Source: Monomorium pharaonis
Lineage: Eukaryota; Arthropoda; Insecta; Hymenoptera; Formicidae
NCBI RefSeq assembly: GCF_013373865.1
Contig: NC_050473.1
Coordinates: forward strand, 3,224,001 to 3,288,000
DNA: 64,000 nt
Direction: 5' to 3'
This document shows positions 36,101 to 48,286 of the stretch, piece by piece. A program made the position numbers and the translations under genes. Every line of letters begins with the position of its first letter. Within the stretch, counting starts at the first letter, position 1. The notes below the pieces were generated by a model that saw nothing but the letters and a program-made list of their open reading frames with translations, made no database searches and had not been told where the DNA came from.

Positions 36101-38301
36101 ATTGTATTCAATAATATGGATTTACTATATGGACATCCATATTCTTGATTGAAAAGAATATTAAGATCATTAAATATCGAAATACGTATGATTTCTGTGT
36201 TGTGTGACTTACAAGGGAACCTCGCGAACTCGAATTGTCAGCCTATTGCAGAAAATAATTTTTACAATGCTCTGTGTATTGTAAAAATTCGATATTTTAT
36301 GCAATTGTCAGCCTATTGCAGAAAATAATTTTTACAATGCTCTGTGTATTGTAAAAATTCGATATTTTCTGCAATTGTCAGCCTATTGCAGAAAATAATT
36401 TTTACAATGCTCTGTGTATTGTAAAAATTCGATATTTTATGCAATTGTCAGCCTATTGCAGAAAATAATTTTTACAATGCTCTGTGTATTGTAAAAATTC
36501 GATATTTTATGCAATTGTCAGCCTATTGCAGAAAATAATTTTTACAATGCTCTGTGTATTGTAAAAATTCGATATTTTATGCAATTGTCAGCCTATTGCA
36601 GAAATTAATTTTTACAACACTCTGTGTATTTTAAAAATTCATCACGATTGCGGATATTTTTCGGAAAAAAAAAGAAAATTATAAAAAATTTTTTTTAAAT
36701 AAATAGCATAGTTAAATAAAGGTATTTATACTGTAAAACTTTCGTATGAAACTTTTTTTAATATTTTGTTTAATTTACGAGATATATCGAAAAACCGCAA
36801 AAATGTCTCAACTTTGAAGGGTGGTTTTACCCCTTCAAACCGTTTTTGGGCACCAACTAAAAATTTCTAAATTCATGTATTTACCCCCTCTACATTTATG
36901 CCAAGTTTCATTAAAATCTGAATTTTCGAGTTCGCGAGGTTCCCTTGTTAGGTACATGATAGATCATATAAATCAACATAGCAATTCTATCCATTTCGTT
37001 TACATTCGATCTTTTTCCATAAAAAATTTTAAACAGGGATAAATATTAATTACTGGCCAATTTAATACTGCCCAGTGTTACAAATTTTATAATAAAATGT
37101 GTTCGCGCATCATTTAAAACCATACAGTCCATAGATAACAACTAAAAGATAATGCGATATAATTTCAGTCTTGATATGGGCAATAGAATCACCGACGACC
37201 CGCCGAGCTACGACTCGTCGACTTTGGGTGAGTCTGCTAAGATACATATATAGCAATTACGATTCTTTCCACAGGTGTCGTTAATTATCCGTGATTTTCT
37301 GGGGGTAAAAGTATAAATTAATATAATCAATTTACGGTTGCAGGTTATGCATACGTAGCCGGTGCGTGCGACAGAAATGATACAAAAAAATCATCCGAGG
37401 CGGTAGGAATTGTCGAAGACAATGGTGGATTTTCCGGTATCATCCCTACGGCTCACGAAATCGGCCATTTGTAAGTCAATGCATTTTGCACAATCTATTT
37501 TTCTACAGGGAGAAAATTTTATAATAAAAACTATGGTAAGTAGCAAGCATGGACGAAGAAATTATGAAAATCTTTACTAGGTTTTTCATTAAGTTACCAT
37601 AGTATATTTATATTACTTATGGTATAATTCTCTGAAATTTCTTATGGTCCATGGCTACTATTATACTCTAATAGAAATATATGTACTGAAATTTTATTGA
37701 AAATCTCTCTTAATTAACCCCTTTCATTAAAATTCGTTAAGGATAAGAAAGATAGAATTCTTCGATAAGAAATTTTAATGAATTTCAATAAAATAGGTCA
37801 ATTGAGATATTTTCAATAAAATATTTCCATCAGGCTACATAATAATTTTGAATACATAAATTTTTCCCCGTGCAGGAAAACATAAAAGAAAGCTCATAAA
37901 GAATTATATTCACGTTTCAGTCAGAGGAGGCATTTAATCGCACCAATAATCGAATTTAATTCTATGTGACTTATGCAAATAAGAAACGCGAGAATTAATA
38001 TCTTTATGTCCTTACAGATAATTGGATATATGCACTTAAAAAAAGAAAAAGACATTACAGTCGTATAGTTGCTCTATTATTAATTTACAAATGTTCGATG
38101 ATAAAAGAAACGTTTTCGCATTACAGGATAGGGGCACGTCACGACGGTAATCCGAAAAGCGCTGGAGATTGTGCGCCTCACGATGGCTTTATTATGACTA
38201 GCGGATTTATGTTGCATGAGAACGGTTTTGAATGGTCCTCATGCAGCATAAACGCCTTCTACAATTTCATCAAGTATGTACGGCTGGCGTGTTTTATATA
38301 T

Positions 38302-38340
<39 letters not shown>

Positions 38341-39215
38341 TAATAGACCTTATTAATTTAAGAATTATTTTAGCGAGGACAGAGCAAAATGCCTTTACAA
38401 CAAGCCCGAAACGAGTGCACCGATAACGCGTATTTTACCCGGAGCTTTGCTGTCCTTGGACGAACAATGTTACCAAGTCTCTGGAACGGCGGCGTGTAAC
38501 GTAAGTTAAAATCGATATAATTTTATCGTATTCTTTCATATATACAATCAGTTTTATATTGGAAAAAATTTTAAAAAGATTTATAATATATATTTTGCTT
38601 ACAGAAAGATGCTACGGTCTGTACTCGCTTGGAGTGTGAGTATCCTAGAATTAAAGATTTCTGCAGAGCAACTGCACCAGCGGCGGAAGGTTCTCCTTGT
38701 GGAGATGGTTTGGTAATTTCTGTTGTTCTTCATTTTTTAAGTATCAAATTTAAAAAAAAAGTCCTTAATAAAAGGCAGACTGTAAGAAATGGTATTTGTT
38801 ATAGAAATGTACTACATAATTATATTAAATGAACTACATAATTATAGTATATATTAACGATATATAATATTATGTGATACTTTTTTAGATCTGTCTGAAT
38901 GGCAGATGCGTGCTTGAAGGATTAATAAAGGACAAAGACAGAAAGTTACTCGAGAAGTTCTTACCGAAATTCACTCTTCAAAAGATCAAAAAGATTCCAT
39001 GGTTGCAATTACTGAAAGACCTGAAGGACAAGATAAAGGACACAATAGAGGACACAAAGGACAAACTAATAGATACGAAGGACAAGATAAAGGACACAAT
39101 AGAGGACACAAAAGACAAAATAATAGAAACGAAGGACAAAATAAAAAATACCCTAATAGACAAAAAAGACAAAATAATGGAGACACTAAAGAAGAAACTT
39201 TTCCCGTACAAATAA
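33171..39215 (+). CDS. Secreted ADAM/ADAMTS-like zinc metalloproteinase B with lysine-rich repeat tail
   Basis: Coding exons: 33171-33230, 33332-33392, 33637-33860, 34168-34257, 34383-34572, 34696-34792, 35067-35196, 35383-35531, 37169-37227, 37344-37470, 38127-38273, 38374-38500, 38605-38712, 38889-39215. They total 1896 bases, 631 aa, frame open throughout. The start ATG (33171) gives a signal peptide, MFRAIFLLCLAGIPFSQCKQ, spliced in phase 0 to LHEYMTPEEVM. Exon order and phases match gene A, so the two are tandem duplicates. The zinc motif HEIGHLIGARHD (about 391-402) and Met-turn FIMTS are complete, followed by a cysteine-rich part (RAKC..LDEQC..VCTRLEC..PCGDG..CLNGRC). Differences from gene A: no RxxR site before the catalytic domain (APEIIYPEV follows an acidic segment), no cysteine pair in the S2'-loop exon (DMGNRITDDPPSYDSSTLG), and a C-terminus of about 100 residues made of KDKIKDTIEDT-like repeats instead of the PLAC-like domain. 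The stop codon lies within an AATAAA (39211-39216). Confidence 0.88.
36212..36947. mobile_element. TIR element with TTA target duplication carrying a 70-bp satellite (PIF/Harbinger-like)
   Basis: A perfect 23-bp terminal inverted repeat starting CAAGGGAACCTCGCGAACTC bounds the element. TTA lies directly outside both ends, consistent with the 3-bp TWA target duplications of PIF/Harbinger elements. No transposase is present. The left half is a tandem satellite (36233-36645); the right half is unique sequence. It lies in intron 8 of metalloproteinase B. Confidence 0.75.
36233..36645. repeat. 70-bp tandem satellite, five near-identical copies plus one diverged
   Basis: Copies begin at 36233, 36303, 36373, 36443, 36513 and 36583 with the word AATTGTCAGCCTATTGCAGA. 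The first five are almost identical (for example one C for A near 36370) and the sixth is diverged. Each unit holds an inverted pair, AATTTTTACAAT / ATTGTAAAAATT, so every copy can form a hairpin. The near-identity points to recent amplification. Confidence 0.95.
37503..37877. mobile_element. MITE-like element in intron 10 of metalloproteinase B
   Basis: The ends are loosely inverted: CTACAGGGAGAAAATTTTATAAT at the left and, inverted from the right, CTGCACGGGGAAAAATTTATGTAT. A/T-rich and non-coding. Confidence 0.4.
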
Positions 39216-39216
39216 A

Positions 39217-40396
39217 TACCAACGTTGCCAAGGTATAAAAATCGACTTACTGAACTTTAAAATGCGAAAACGGCCTGAAATTTATTTAAATTACGTTACT
39301 AACGAAAACAAACGCCCTTTTACTATTGCACGTAATTTTGTAATTAATCTTGTAATTTATATTATTCAATCTTGATATGTAGACATAATTTTTTGGCACA
39401 AGAGAAAATTTAATAATAATTATGTCTTTTTAAAGTAAATATTTCAATTTATGTGTTTTTACAGGACACTTATGAGCTGGTACATCTATTGCCACACACT
39501 ATACTCTATACCGTTGTTGCTTTAATGAAATATATAAAAATAAACAATAAGATATACTTTCATATATTATGTATTAGGGATATATTTTATGTTCTTCTAA
39601 GAATATGTTTTAGAATATATCCCGAATGAAATTTTGCAATTTTTTGTACATAGTAGTAGTTTATGTATGTAAATACAGAAGAAGTCATGTATGCATGTGT
39701 AATTCGCAATAATACCAGTATATTACAAAATTCACATACACAAAATTCAAAAACTATAATATTCTCTCACACATCATTAGACAAGCAATAATTTCAGCTT
39801 TTGATGTCTCAAATTTAATTATATTTTAATGCAAATCTTTCATATTGAATTCTCAATTGTAAATTAAGTAATTGTAAGTTTCCATTGATATAAATTTTCA
39901 AAATTAAAAATTGTCATCATTTTTATAACTCTGAAACTTGAAATATAAATTTTAATGTGATATTTTACATTAATTAATTGTTCTGAGATGTCTCACATAT
40001 TAATGTCCATGAATTTAGAGAAAATGTGATAGTTTTGAAGTGCCTTATATATAATGCGCAACATAATGAAAAATATATATATATATAAAAACGAACAAAA
40101 TAAATATTAATCTATCTCAACTATAATTTCAAAAATTTTATATAATATAGTGGCATGTGCAAGTGGCATGCTACATATCAACAGATAATTCTATTTAACA
40201 CACAGTAGTTTTATAGGTAACTTTTGCAACAGTGAAACTTAAGTAATTTTTTATACATATGTAAATGAGTGTTTTATATTAATTAAAATGAAAACATTTC
40301 ACTTGGTTCATTCAATATAAATATGATTTTACATATGATGTAAGAATAAGAAGCTAAATACAAAAAAATAAATACAATACAAAAATAATGTGATTA
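39217..40396. other. A/T-rich spacer between convergent genes
   Basis: It lies between the end of metalloproteinase B and the end of PSMC3IP, which are transcribed towards each other. It should hold both 3' ends. Beyond short AT runs (for example near 40074) nothing further was recognised. Confidence 0.6.
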
Positions 40397-41073
40397 TTAT
40401 ACAGTTGTTGAATCTATGCCTACCTCATCATACAGTTCGTTTTTGTTAACGGGATAATTTTCCAAAATGCAATCTATTATTTCAACGCATATCTTCTTCC
40501 TTTTTAAATATTCACGCGAGTATTCATCCAAATCCTCCTGCGCCTTTCGTTTAGATTCTTGCAGGTCTTCAGTGCCACTCGTTTCCATCAGCTCATCCAA
40601 TTTGTGTGTTAACTGTTTCACATTTTGCTGCAGAACTATCTTTTCCTTTTGCACATCTTCCAGCGTCAAGCTCGATTTCAGCGAGGCTAAAAGTGTTTCC
40701 TGTTCTTTCATTTCTTTCACGACTTCCTGATATTTACTCTCGACTTCATTGGCATGAGTCTGTAGCTCCTTGTCAATCCTCATTAGCTCGTCAGGTTTAT
40801 ACGTTGAATCTTGAACAACGCAATATATCTTCTGTTTGCCATAAACCTGATAATAAGATGAGAATATTTTATTTTTAGTATTTTACTTTTGCATCAGCTG
40901 CGAGCCTTGCCTTATCTTACTTTTTCAAACAGTTTCCCATCTGCCACCAATTGATCCATAGCCTTTTGAACCACAGTTTTATTGTGTTCATTATGTAAAT
41001 GTGTGACTACGTCATTCACGCTGTAAGGTCTATTCTGTGTCTTCATGTAATTATAAACAACCTCCACAGCCAT
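40397..41073 (-). CDS. PSMC3IP: Homologous-pairing protein 2 (Hop2/TBPIP), meiotic recombination factor
   Basis: Two coding exons on the minus strand, 41073-40921 and 40846-40397, joined in phase 0 (donor AAA/GTAAG, acceptor TTATTATCAG): 200 aa, close to the 217 aa of the human protein. The N-terminal winged-helix domain (about 1-70) has QNRPYSVNDVV, QKAMDQLVADGKLFEK and VYGKQKIY, which match the Hop2 pattern. A long coiled coil follows (about 75-165). The end, CILENYPVNKNELYDEVGID, corresponds to the conserved Hop2 C-terminus. Hop2 acts with Mnd1 to stimulate DMC1/RAD51 strand invasion in the meiotic nucleus. It stands head to head with NDUFA9 at 1.4 kb. Confidence 0.93.
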
Positions 41074-42477
41074 TCTGTTACGTCTCTTCAATTAACTGTA
41101 ACATAATTGAGATATTATACACATTGAGATAGTAACATAACCATTTGAGATACTGTGAAAAGAGTGTCATTTTAGAAACATTCAATTACAAATACTAAAT
41201 TATAAACGGTTATTTGATATATAAATTTAAATTAAACATTTAAAGCGTAAATTTAAATCGTATGCCGAATATAATCACTGCTTACGAGCCGGCAAGCAAT
41301 GTATCAAAGACCATCTAATAATAACGAGATATTAGTGTATTTTTATTCATTTATTTACTACTTTCGTCTTCTTCTCTTGTCTCTATCTTGAATTTTCAAT
41401 CTTATTTATTATTGTTTATTATTGTTTATTACCTTGCAGACACACAACGTGAAACAATGTCAGAATATACGTCTGATACTACTAGTAGAATACGTCATAA
41501 GAAATACGTTGTATGTACCTACACTTATCTGCAAAATATCGACGTTCGTCCAAATTATTAAGAAAACATACTTAAGCAGAAAATAATCAGAGCTAAAATT
41601 TTTTCGGTAATCTCAAAAACATCCAAAATTATTAGAATGTATTTTGAAACTGGAACAAAATCTGATTCAAATTTCGCGGCTTTTTAATGCAATAATTTAG
41701 TGGTAAATATTAAAAACCACTTCTCCCTATGAATGTTGGGGGACAAGGTGATTTGATTTACGACAGAGACATCTCTCGGAAATTTTTGGGAACATTTTTT
41801 GTAATTTGCAGCTTTTCCGCTAGATGTAGCTCGCGAAATTGCGTTCTGAAACACATTGGCTGGGTTCGGGGAGACGCTAAAAGTATTATTCTATCCTTGT
41901 TGCTCAGTGAATGTCGAAGAAAGATAGAGCACGCTCACAGCGCCAAAAGCGTGCTCTCCGAACCCAACCATAAACGATGTTTCTTGTCAAGATCGCGAAA
42001 TTTGAATATGACAGATTAGACCTTTGATTAACTTTATATCTATTTTTTCTGATAATCAATTACTTCTTGAGAAAACGTAATGAGAATTATAATTTATAAA
42101 AGCATATATATTTTAAAAATATATATATGATTAGTTTTGTTTAATAAATTAATTGTTTAAATGTTATTTAACAAGATAATTAATATAAATGTTGAAATAT
42201 TTATTATACCTTTCTCGCTTTTATAAAAATATTAGACGCAAAAGAAAAAAGATAAGGAGCTAGATGTGATTTTAGATCACGTCACACATACACAAGATAA
42301 AATGAATTAAAAGGTAGTATAAATTTTCATAACGTACCATTTTTTTATTTTCTAGATATAAATCATTTATTTCAATTAAGCAATAATTTGGAAAAAAAAA
42401 AAACAATCGTTAAAATATTCAGAGTTAGTTGATCTCGTCAAAGAATTCCGCACCGTCCATATGGATGGCCAAAAAAG
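41074..42477. other. Divergent intergenic region between PSMC3IP and NDUFA9
   Basis: The only stretch between two head-to-head genes, so it should hold both promoters. It contains one palindromic MITE (41857-41971) and is otherwise A/T-rich. No clear core promoter element could be assigned by eye. Confidence 0.55.
41857..41971. mobile_element. Small MITE with TGGxTGGGTTCGGxGAG ends
   Basis: Inverted ends TGGCTGGGTTCGGGGAGACG and, inverted from the right, TGGTTGGGTTCGGAGAGCACG. A second inner palindrome (AGAGCACGCT...AGCGTGCTCT) shares the right end. About 115 bases, non-coding. Confidence 0.75.
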
Positions 42478-44458
42478 ATGGCCGCTTTGATCCCGAGGTA
42501 TACTCTACAAGCAGCAAGTAAGATTGTCACGTCGTTTACGCTTTTTGTAATATTTAACATTTTCTCCCGAAATCAAGATGTACAAACGTTTAGATAGTAA
42601 AATGGGGTTGCATGTAACTTATTTTCTATCGACACGCTACGATACAGATACATGTTTTTGCATAATTACATAACCAACAGTTTGTTTTGATGTGCATTTG
42701 CAGGGAAGCAGACAACATGCATCGCGGCCGTCGCGACGGTGCAGACGAATCATTACTCGTCGCAGCCGCCGCGAGTTATCAAAAATCCCACCACCGCCTC
42801 TCTGAAAAGAGGTACAGGTGGCCGTAGCTCCTTCAACGGGATAGTATGCACGGTATTCGGTGCGACTGGATTTGTTGGGCGCTATGTGTGCAACCGCCTC
42901 GGCAAGATTGGCACTCAGGTACAATGCAACATTGAAACGAAGGAAACCGAAAATATCGACTTATCTATTGCAGGAGTAAAATATAATACAATGCAATGAG
43001 CTTTTCAGTTGATTATCATGCTTTGTTTGCAGTTGATAATACCGTACAGAGGTGACATGTACAACTGCTTGCCTCTGAAGCTCTGTGGAGATCTGGGACA
43101 AATTCTGTTTCATCCGTTTCATCTGCGCGATGACGAGTCGATAAGAAAATGTATTAAATACTCCAATGTAGTTATCAATCTGATTGGTCGCGATTGGGAA
43201 ACCAGAAACTTCACTTTTCACGAGGTACACGTTGAGGGGGCCAGAAGACTCGCCAGACTGTGTAAGGAAGCCAATGTCGAGCACTTCATTCATGTGTCCG
43301 CCCTAAACGTGACCAATGACTTGGAGGTAGATTGAACTACACTTGTATAGCATATTAAGGCTGTGTTTTCTTTGGTACTTAGCGCTTGTAAGCATCATTT
43401 GTCCTTGTTTAACGTTTGATTGAACAACAAAGAATTAACTGAAATGATGCTCACAATGCCATAAGTGCCAAAGGAAACTCAACCTAAGTCAGAACAATTT
43501 GTGATTTTCTCACTGTAATAATATTCCCACGTTTAGTCACACGTACTAGATGGCGGTTCGCAATTCCTTCGTACGAAATGGGAAGGCGAATGCGCGGTGC
43601 GAGAAGAATTTCCCGAGGCTACGATTATTCGGCCGTCGAACATATGGGGCCAGGAGGACCGATTTTTGCGTATGTACGCCGGCATGATGAGACATCATTT
43701 CAGGTAATTTGCGTGAAAATAGATTTCCCAGCATAATAGAAATGATATCTCTATTACAATCTGATGACATAATGTATTTCTTATAGGACTGTACCATTGT
43801 GGGAAAAAGGTGAAAAGACGGAAAAGCAGCCAGTGGCTGTGTACGATGTCGGCAAAGGTATCGCAGCTGTCGCAAAGGACCCCAGAAACACAGCCGGCAA
43901 AACTTATCAGTTTGTCGGGTATGGACGATTATTACATTCGTTAATATCGTTACCCCGATTGTTTTCGGGAAATGTGAATATTTTATCTGCGTAGGCCAAA
44001 TCGTTATAAACTGTCTGAATTACTGGACTGGTTCCATCGAATACGGATACGTGATCCAGTCGAAGACGGCTACATGAGAATCAACTTAAAATACGCGCCA
44101 CTTTTCAAACTTAAAGTCACTTTGAATGAATTCATAAGTACCGCGTATCCTTTAGGAAACTTACAATGGGAACATTTGGAAAGAGTATGTTTTAATTTTA
44201 TTATGAAAGCGTTTGCAAATAAAATAATACGATTTAGAAAATTAAATACTATTAAATTGACATTGTGTCTTTCAGGAAGCGGTATCTGATAAAATATCAA
44301 AGGCACTGCCAACTCTAGAAGATCTTGGCATCGAGTTAACGACAATGGAATCGCGAGTTCACTGGGAGTTGAAACCGTTCCGTAAAGATATTCAATATAT
44401 GGAGAGCGTTGGCGAGTTCGATCCTGTTCCGAATCCACCAACCATACCAATTCATTAA
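42478..44458 (+). CDS. NDUFA9: NADH:ubiquinone oxidoreductase 39-kDa subunit, complex I (mitochondrial)
   Basis: Seven coding exons: 42478-42517, 42704-42918, 43033-43326, 43537-43703, 43787-43918, 43995-44184, 44276-44458; 406 aa with all phases consistent (human about 377). An Arg-containing presequence (MAALIPRYTLQAARKQ) suits mitochondrial import. The NAD(P)H-binding Rossmann motif is VFGATGFVGRYV, followed by NLIGRDWETRNFTFHEVHVEGARRLARLC in parts and HVSALN, as in the atypical SDR family of NDUFA9, an accessory subunit at the Q-module junction that binds NADPH. Later motifs include IIRPSNIWGQEDRFLR and QPVAVYDVGKGI. The ATG at 42478 was chosen because it is in frame and has a good context (AAGATGG); two nearer ATGs at 42461 and 42465 open short frames that stop. 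An AATAAA follows at about 44502. Confidence 0.95.
43361..43489. mobile_element. Palindromic MITE in intron 3 of NDUFA9
   Basis: The inverted arms share GTTTYCTTTGGYACTTA and GAGCATCATTT-like words, with about 38-bp arms around a 50-base centre. No coding capacity. Confidence 0.7.
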
Positions 44459-47400
44459 ATGCTTTCTCTAATATGCTAGATATATAGATAATATAAATAT
44501 AGAATAAAATATGTACTCTTACCGTTAAGTAATACTTACTGTAAAGAGTATGTTGTTAATTAAATATCGCGATTTCAAATACATATTAAATTATTTAAAC
44601 ATTTATATTTTACAAGTTCTATCAATTTTAGATTAGGCGGAGGTAATTTCTCGAATCTTCTATCAAATAAAAGAAATTTGCTTCAAGAATTTCCTATGGA
44701 ATTTTCAATAATATCAGAAAATTGTGGAATATTTATGGAAATCACGAGGAGACTACATATTCATGTTTTATTCCATTTATTATATGACAGGATAGTCTAA
44801 CTACAATGAAAGATTACAGTGTTCAATAATCGTGTCTATTAAACGCTATTTCAAACATTGGTAAAAAATATAAGCTAGGTTGGTCCTCGGTTATTATGCT
44901 GACCGAAGGCCAAGCAAATCTTCCATTACGAATGGCAGCGAACACGTTTTATATAGTGCTTTTTTGTTTTTTTTTTTTAATTTTATTAAGCATAATATAG
45001 CATTACTTCGTAATTCTGATTTATTTCGTATATAGCAGTTGGACGCCAATGTATTTTTATCTATAAAGCAGTATTTTTTTTTAACGAATTCGATTATGCG
45101 AAGAACAGAATGTTCTGTAGTATATATCGTTTCAAATTTCCTACATGATACTTTCTTCTTTTCTTTCTTCGTATTCTCATGTATTTACCTGACTTTCAAT
45201 ATCAAGTAAATACAAAATGTTGGCACAGTAAACGCTTTTATACAAAGTATACTACGTATACGACTGTTCACAGTATCAAATGTAACTCGGAAGCATTTCG
45301 TATATCGTGACTTTTAAGGGAGTCAATGCCTCGTCTAATTAATGATGCATCAGTTCCGCTGACTTCGATGAAAGCAAATTTTTGCATGCGGTTTCTAACG
45401 TGTGGGACGATAAGCAATTTCTAAGATAATGCTGGTGAAAGATTGACAGCGCAGCGATGTTACGGAAGAACGTTCCACTTTAATGGAATTTCTCGTTTCA
45501 TCGATATTTCTATTGACTTTTCATATACGCACACATGCGTATGATTCATAATGGTAATTAATTATTCGTCTAAAATGTTGAGCATGTGATACACTGCTAT
45601 CCACTTCCATCTCGTTCGATTCATATTTAAAAGATACACAGATTAAAAGGTCCTGATGCAAGTATGTCTCAAAATCGCATCTGAACAATTCAAAATTTAA
45701 AAAATAAATGATGAATTTAGTAAGTGATTTTGTTTTTTCTTTTCCCTTTTTATTCAAATTATTTCAATATTATTTTATCCTCCTGAAGTTTACTAATTAC
45801 TACAATTACTTCAAAGTTATTTTAGAAAAACTGATATTCGATTTCCAGTTTAAAAATAAAAATTAATTTTCTCACAAAATGAAATTATTTTGTCTATCTC
45901 TTTTAAACCGTGTATCTTTGTGCACGAAAATTGTGATATTTCAATCTTTTTCCGCTAATCTTGCGCGTCAACGCAATTAAACATGTGTACTTAATCGCTA
46001 GATACTTTCATCGCGTTTCCCATTAATTTAAATGATCCCTTAGTTTGCTAATAGGATCGTAAAGCAGGTGAACGTACAGACGCGTAGCTCGGATTCCTGG
46101 ACCCGGAAGTAAGATTTGTAGTGGACCTATTTAGAGATATAAGACTCTCCAAAATTATATATATTATTAATTATATATACTCTAGTTTTTTTTAATATTA
46201 CATTATGTCAAGATATGTTATAATGTGAAATTTTGTTCGTAACTAATATTTCCATTACGACATGTATGTGTAATATAAAAAAATCGGTGGCCCTTTGCTT
46301 AGCGGATAAAATTTCATTTTGGCTTTTCCCTATATTTTATTTCAGTTTTTTCCTAAAAAAACAAACGTACTCTACACGACGCGTCCACGCAAAATTCGAA
46401 GCCTCGAGTAAGTGCAATAGTGCTGGTCCAGTATGCCGGCCAGTTAAAGCTCGCATAACGTTCTATCTCTCATAACTACCCGCGATCGACAATCGTGTAT
46501 TCGCGGAATTTGTTGTCTTGATTCATTACAAAAAAAAAAAATCGAAAGGACTGTGCATAGGCCCGTATTATTGTTATATATTTCTGAGTTTTAATTAAAA
46601 AAATAAGTATTTGCTGCTGTGAGATCACCGTCAAATGCAAAGAATAAGAGGATAAAAAAGAAAGTTTGCATCCAGTAACTTATCGCATTAACAATTATAT
46701 GCAACAATAAAAAATGGTATAAACAACAGATAAATTCTTTTTTATATGATAAATAACGTGAGATATAATATGAGACCGTAATAGAGATATGCAAAGAATT
46801 TGTTTAATGCCGAATCGAATTAAATTAGTGATATATATATAACTTTCAATTAACATAATTAGTATTGAATATTAATATATAAATGACGAAAGATTTTGAT
46901 ATTGTGTAACAAAAATAATATTGATTATGTAAAGTTATTTTACACATAATTTTTTAAAATTGTCAATATACTCGTATATGATTTGTATTTGAACTTTTTA
47001 GATTCGAAATTTTCGAACAGTTCGAATTTGAATCATAGAGGTTAAAATCCGAATCGAATGTTACCTAATTTAATTCAATTCAACTCGTATTCGAATAGTT
47101 CGCACATCTCTATACTATAATAATTACCGTAACATTTTCGGATAAATAGATATAATAGAATTATACGCTCCTCGATCGCGTTTTAAATATTCTACCAAGA
47201 ACAAAGAAATATTTTCGACGCTAGATAAACGATCTTCTCGATATGTGAGATCACTTATTTATTCACTTTCATGTGCGAGAGGATATGTATCCATTTGGCA
47301 TTCAATGATTAGCCGCGTTTTTTTTCCCGTTCATACGACAATAACAATCGTTTCTCGCGCAAATGAATCTCTCGTTATGTTGCGCGAACGTTCATACATC

Positions 47401-48286
47401 TCGATCCGATATTATCGAGAATAATAATGCGGATAAATGTTATAGGGACAGGAGCTTCTTTATTGCTATTTTTTTTAGTTTTTAGTATACTCTGCATTCA
47501 TATCCCTTCAATGCTGTATATTCTTTTCGGTTAACAACGGAAAATATCACATTGTACAACAATGTACAACATCTATAAAAAGCTCTCATTTAATCTTCTC
47601 TGAGTGAGTTTTTTCTGCGACAAAATATTGATTCCACTTGTCGAAACTGAATTAAAAAACGAGGCTAATAAATTTGTCCTTTACGAGATCAGTTTGCAGT
47701 GAAATATATGATAGTTAATTTGAAGAAAAGAATAGAAGAAGAATCAGAAATGTCTTTCGAGAAGTCAAAAAACGACAGAAAAAAAATTTTAGGACTAGAT
47801 TATGTTTTTGCAACATTGAAGCAATCTAGTGTCAGACATTAAAATTAGATTTCTATTTAGTCTATTGTTTTGATGAATTAAATTTACATCTTGGCACCGC
47901 AAATCTAAATTTCGTTTACTAATTATAACTTCGTAGATCTTTGCTAAAATGTTTGCAGATTATTTCGAATCGCGAGACCACTCTTCTCTTTTTTTTTTCT
48001 AATATGAGCTCCTCTCGTGTCAAGTCATAGAAGATCAATGCCGAAACTCTACAGTGATGCTATGCGATATACCTAATGTAACTGGTACGAGATGTCCTCT
48101 CGCTTCTCATCTTTACCGGATTGCGAAGACTCCGCTGCACGAGGAGGACGAAGACGGGAAAGACCTCTCGGCACACAAGCCGTACAGCAGTAGCACACAA
48201 GCGCGCACATAAATATACCGATCGTTTATCGTCGCCTCGAGCATTCGAACGCGGAACAATCGTCGAGGAAACTTGCCGTAGCAAGC
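44459..48286. other. Intergenic region between NDUFA9 and the LRR gene
   Basis: The flanking genes converge, so both 3' ends fall here. The sequence is A/T-rich. Around 46980-47115 a stretch rich in TTCGAA/TTCGAAT words looks like repeat remnant. I recognised no exon or RNA gene. Confidence 0.55.

Larger units (their letters stand above)
35568..37095. mobile_element. Interrupted CCTTATAAAAATG-family MITE (copy C) in intron 8 of metalloproteinase B
   Basis: The left half (about 35568-35650; TATAAAAATATAATATTGGCCAG) and the right half (about 37030-37095; TTACTGGCCAATTTAATACTGCCC) match the two ends of copy A at 25875-26022. About 1.4 kb now separates them, including the TTA-flanked element at 36212-36947. 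This is best read as an older element split by later insertion. Confidence 0.55.

Noticed and set aside
36233..36645. Regularly spaced repeats suggestive of a CRISPR array
   Set aside because: The units abut directly with no unique spacers; this is a 70-bp tandem satellite within a transposable element in animal DNA.
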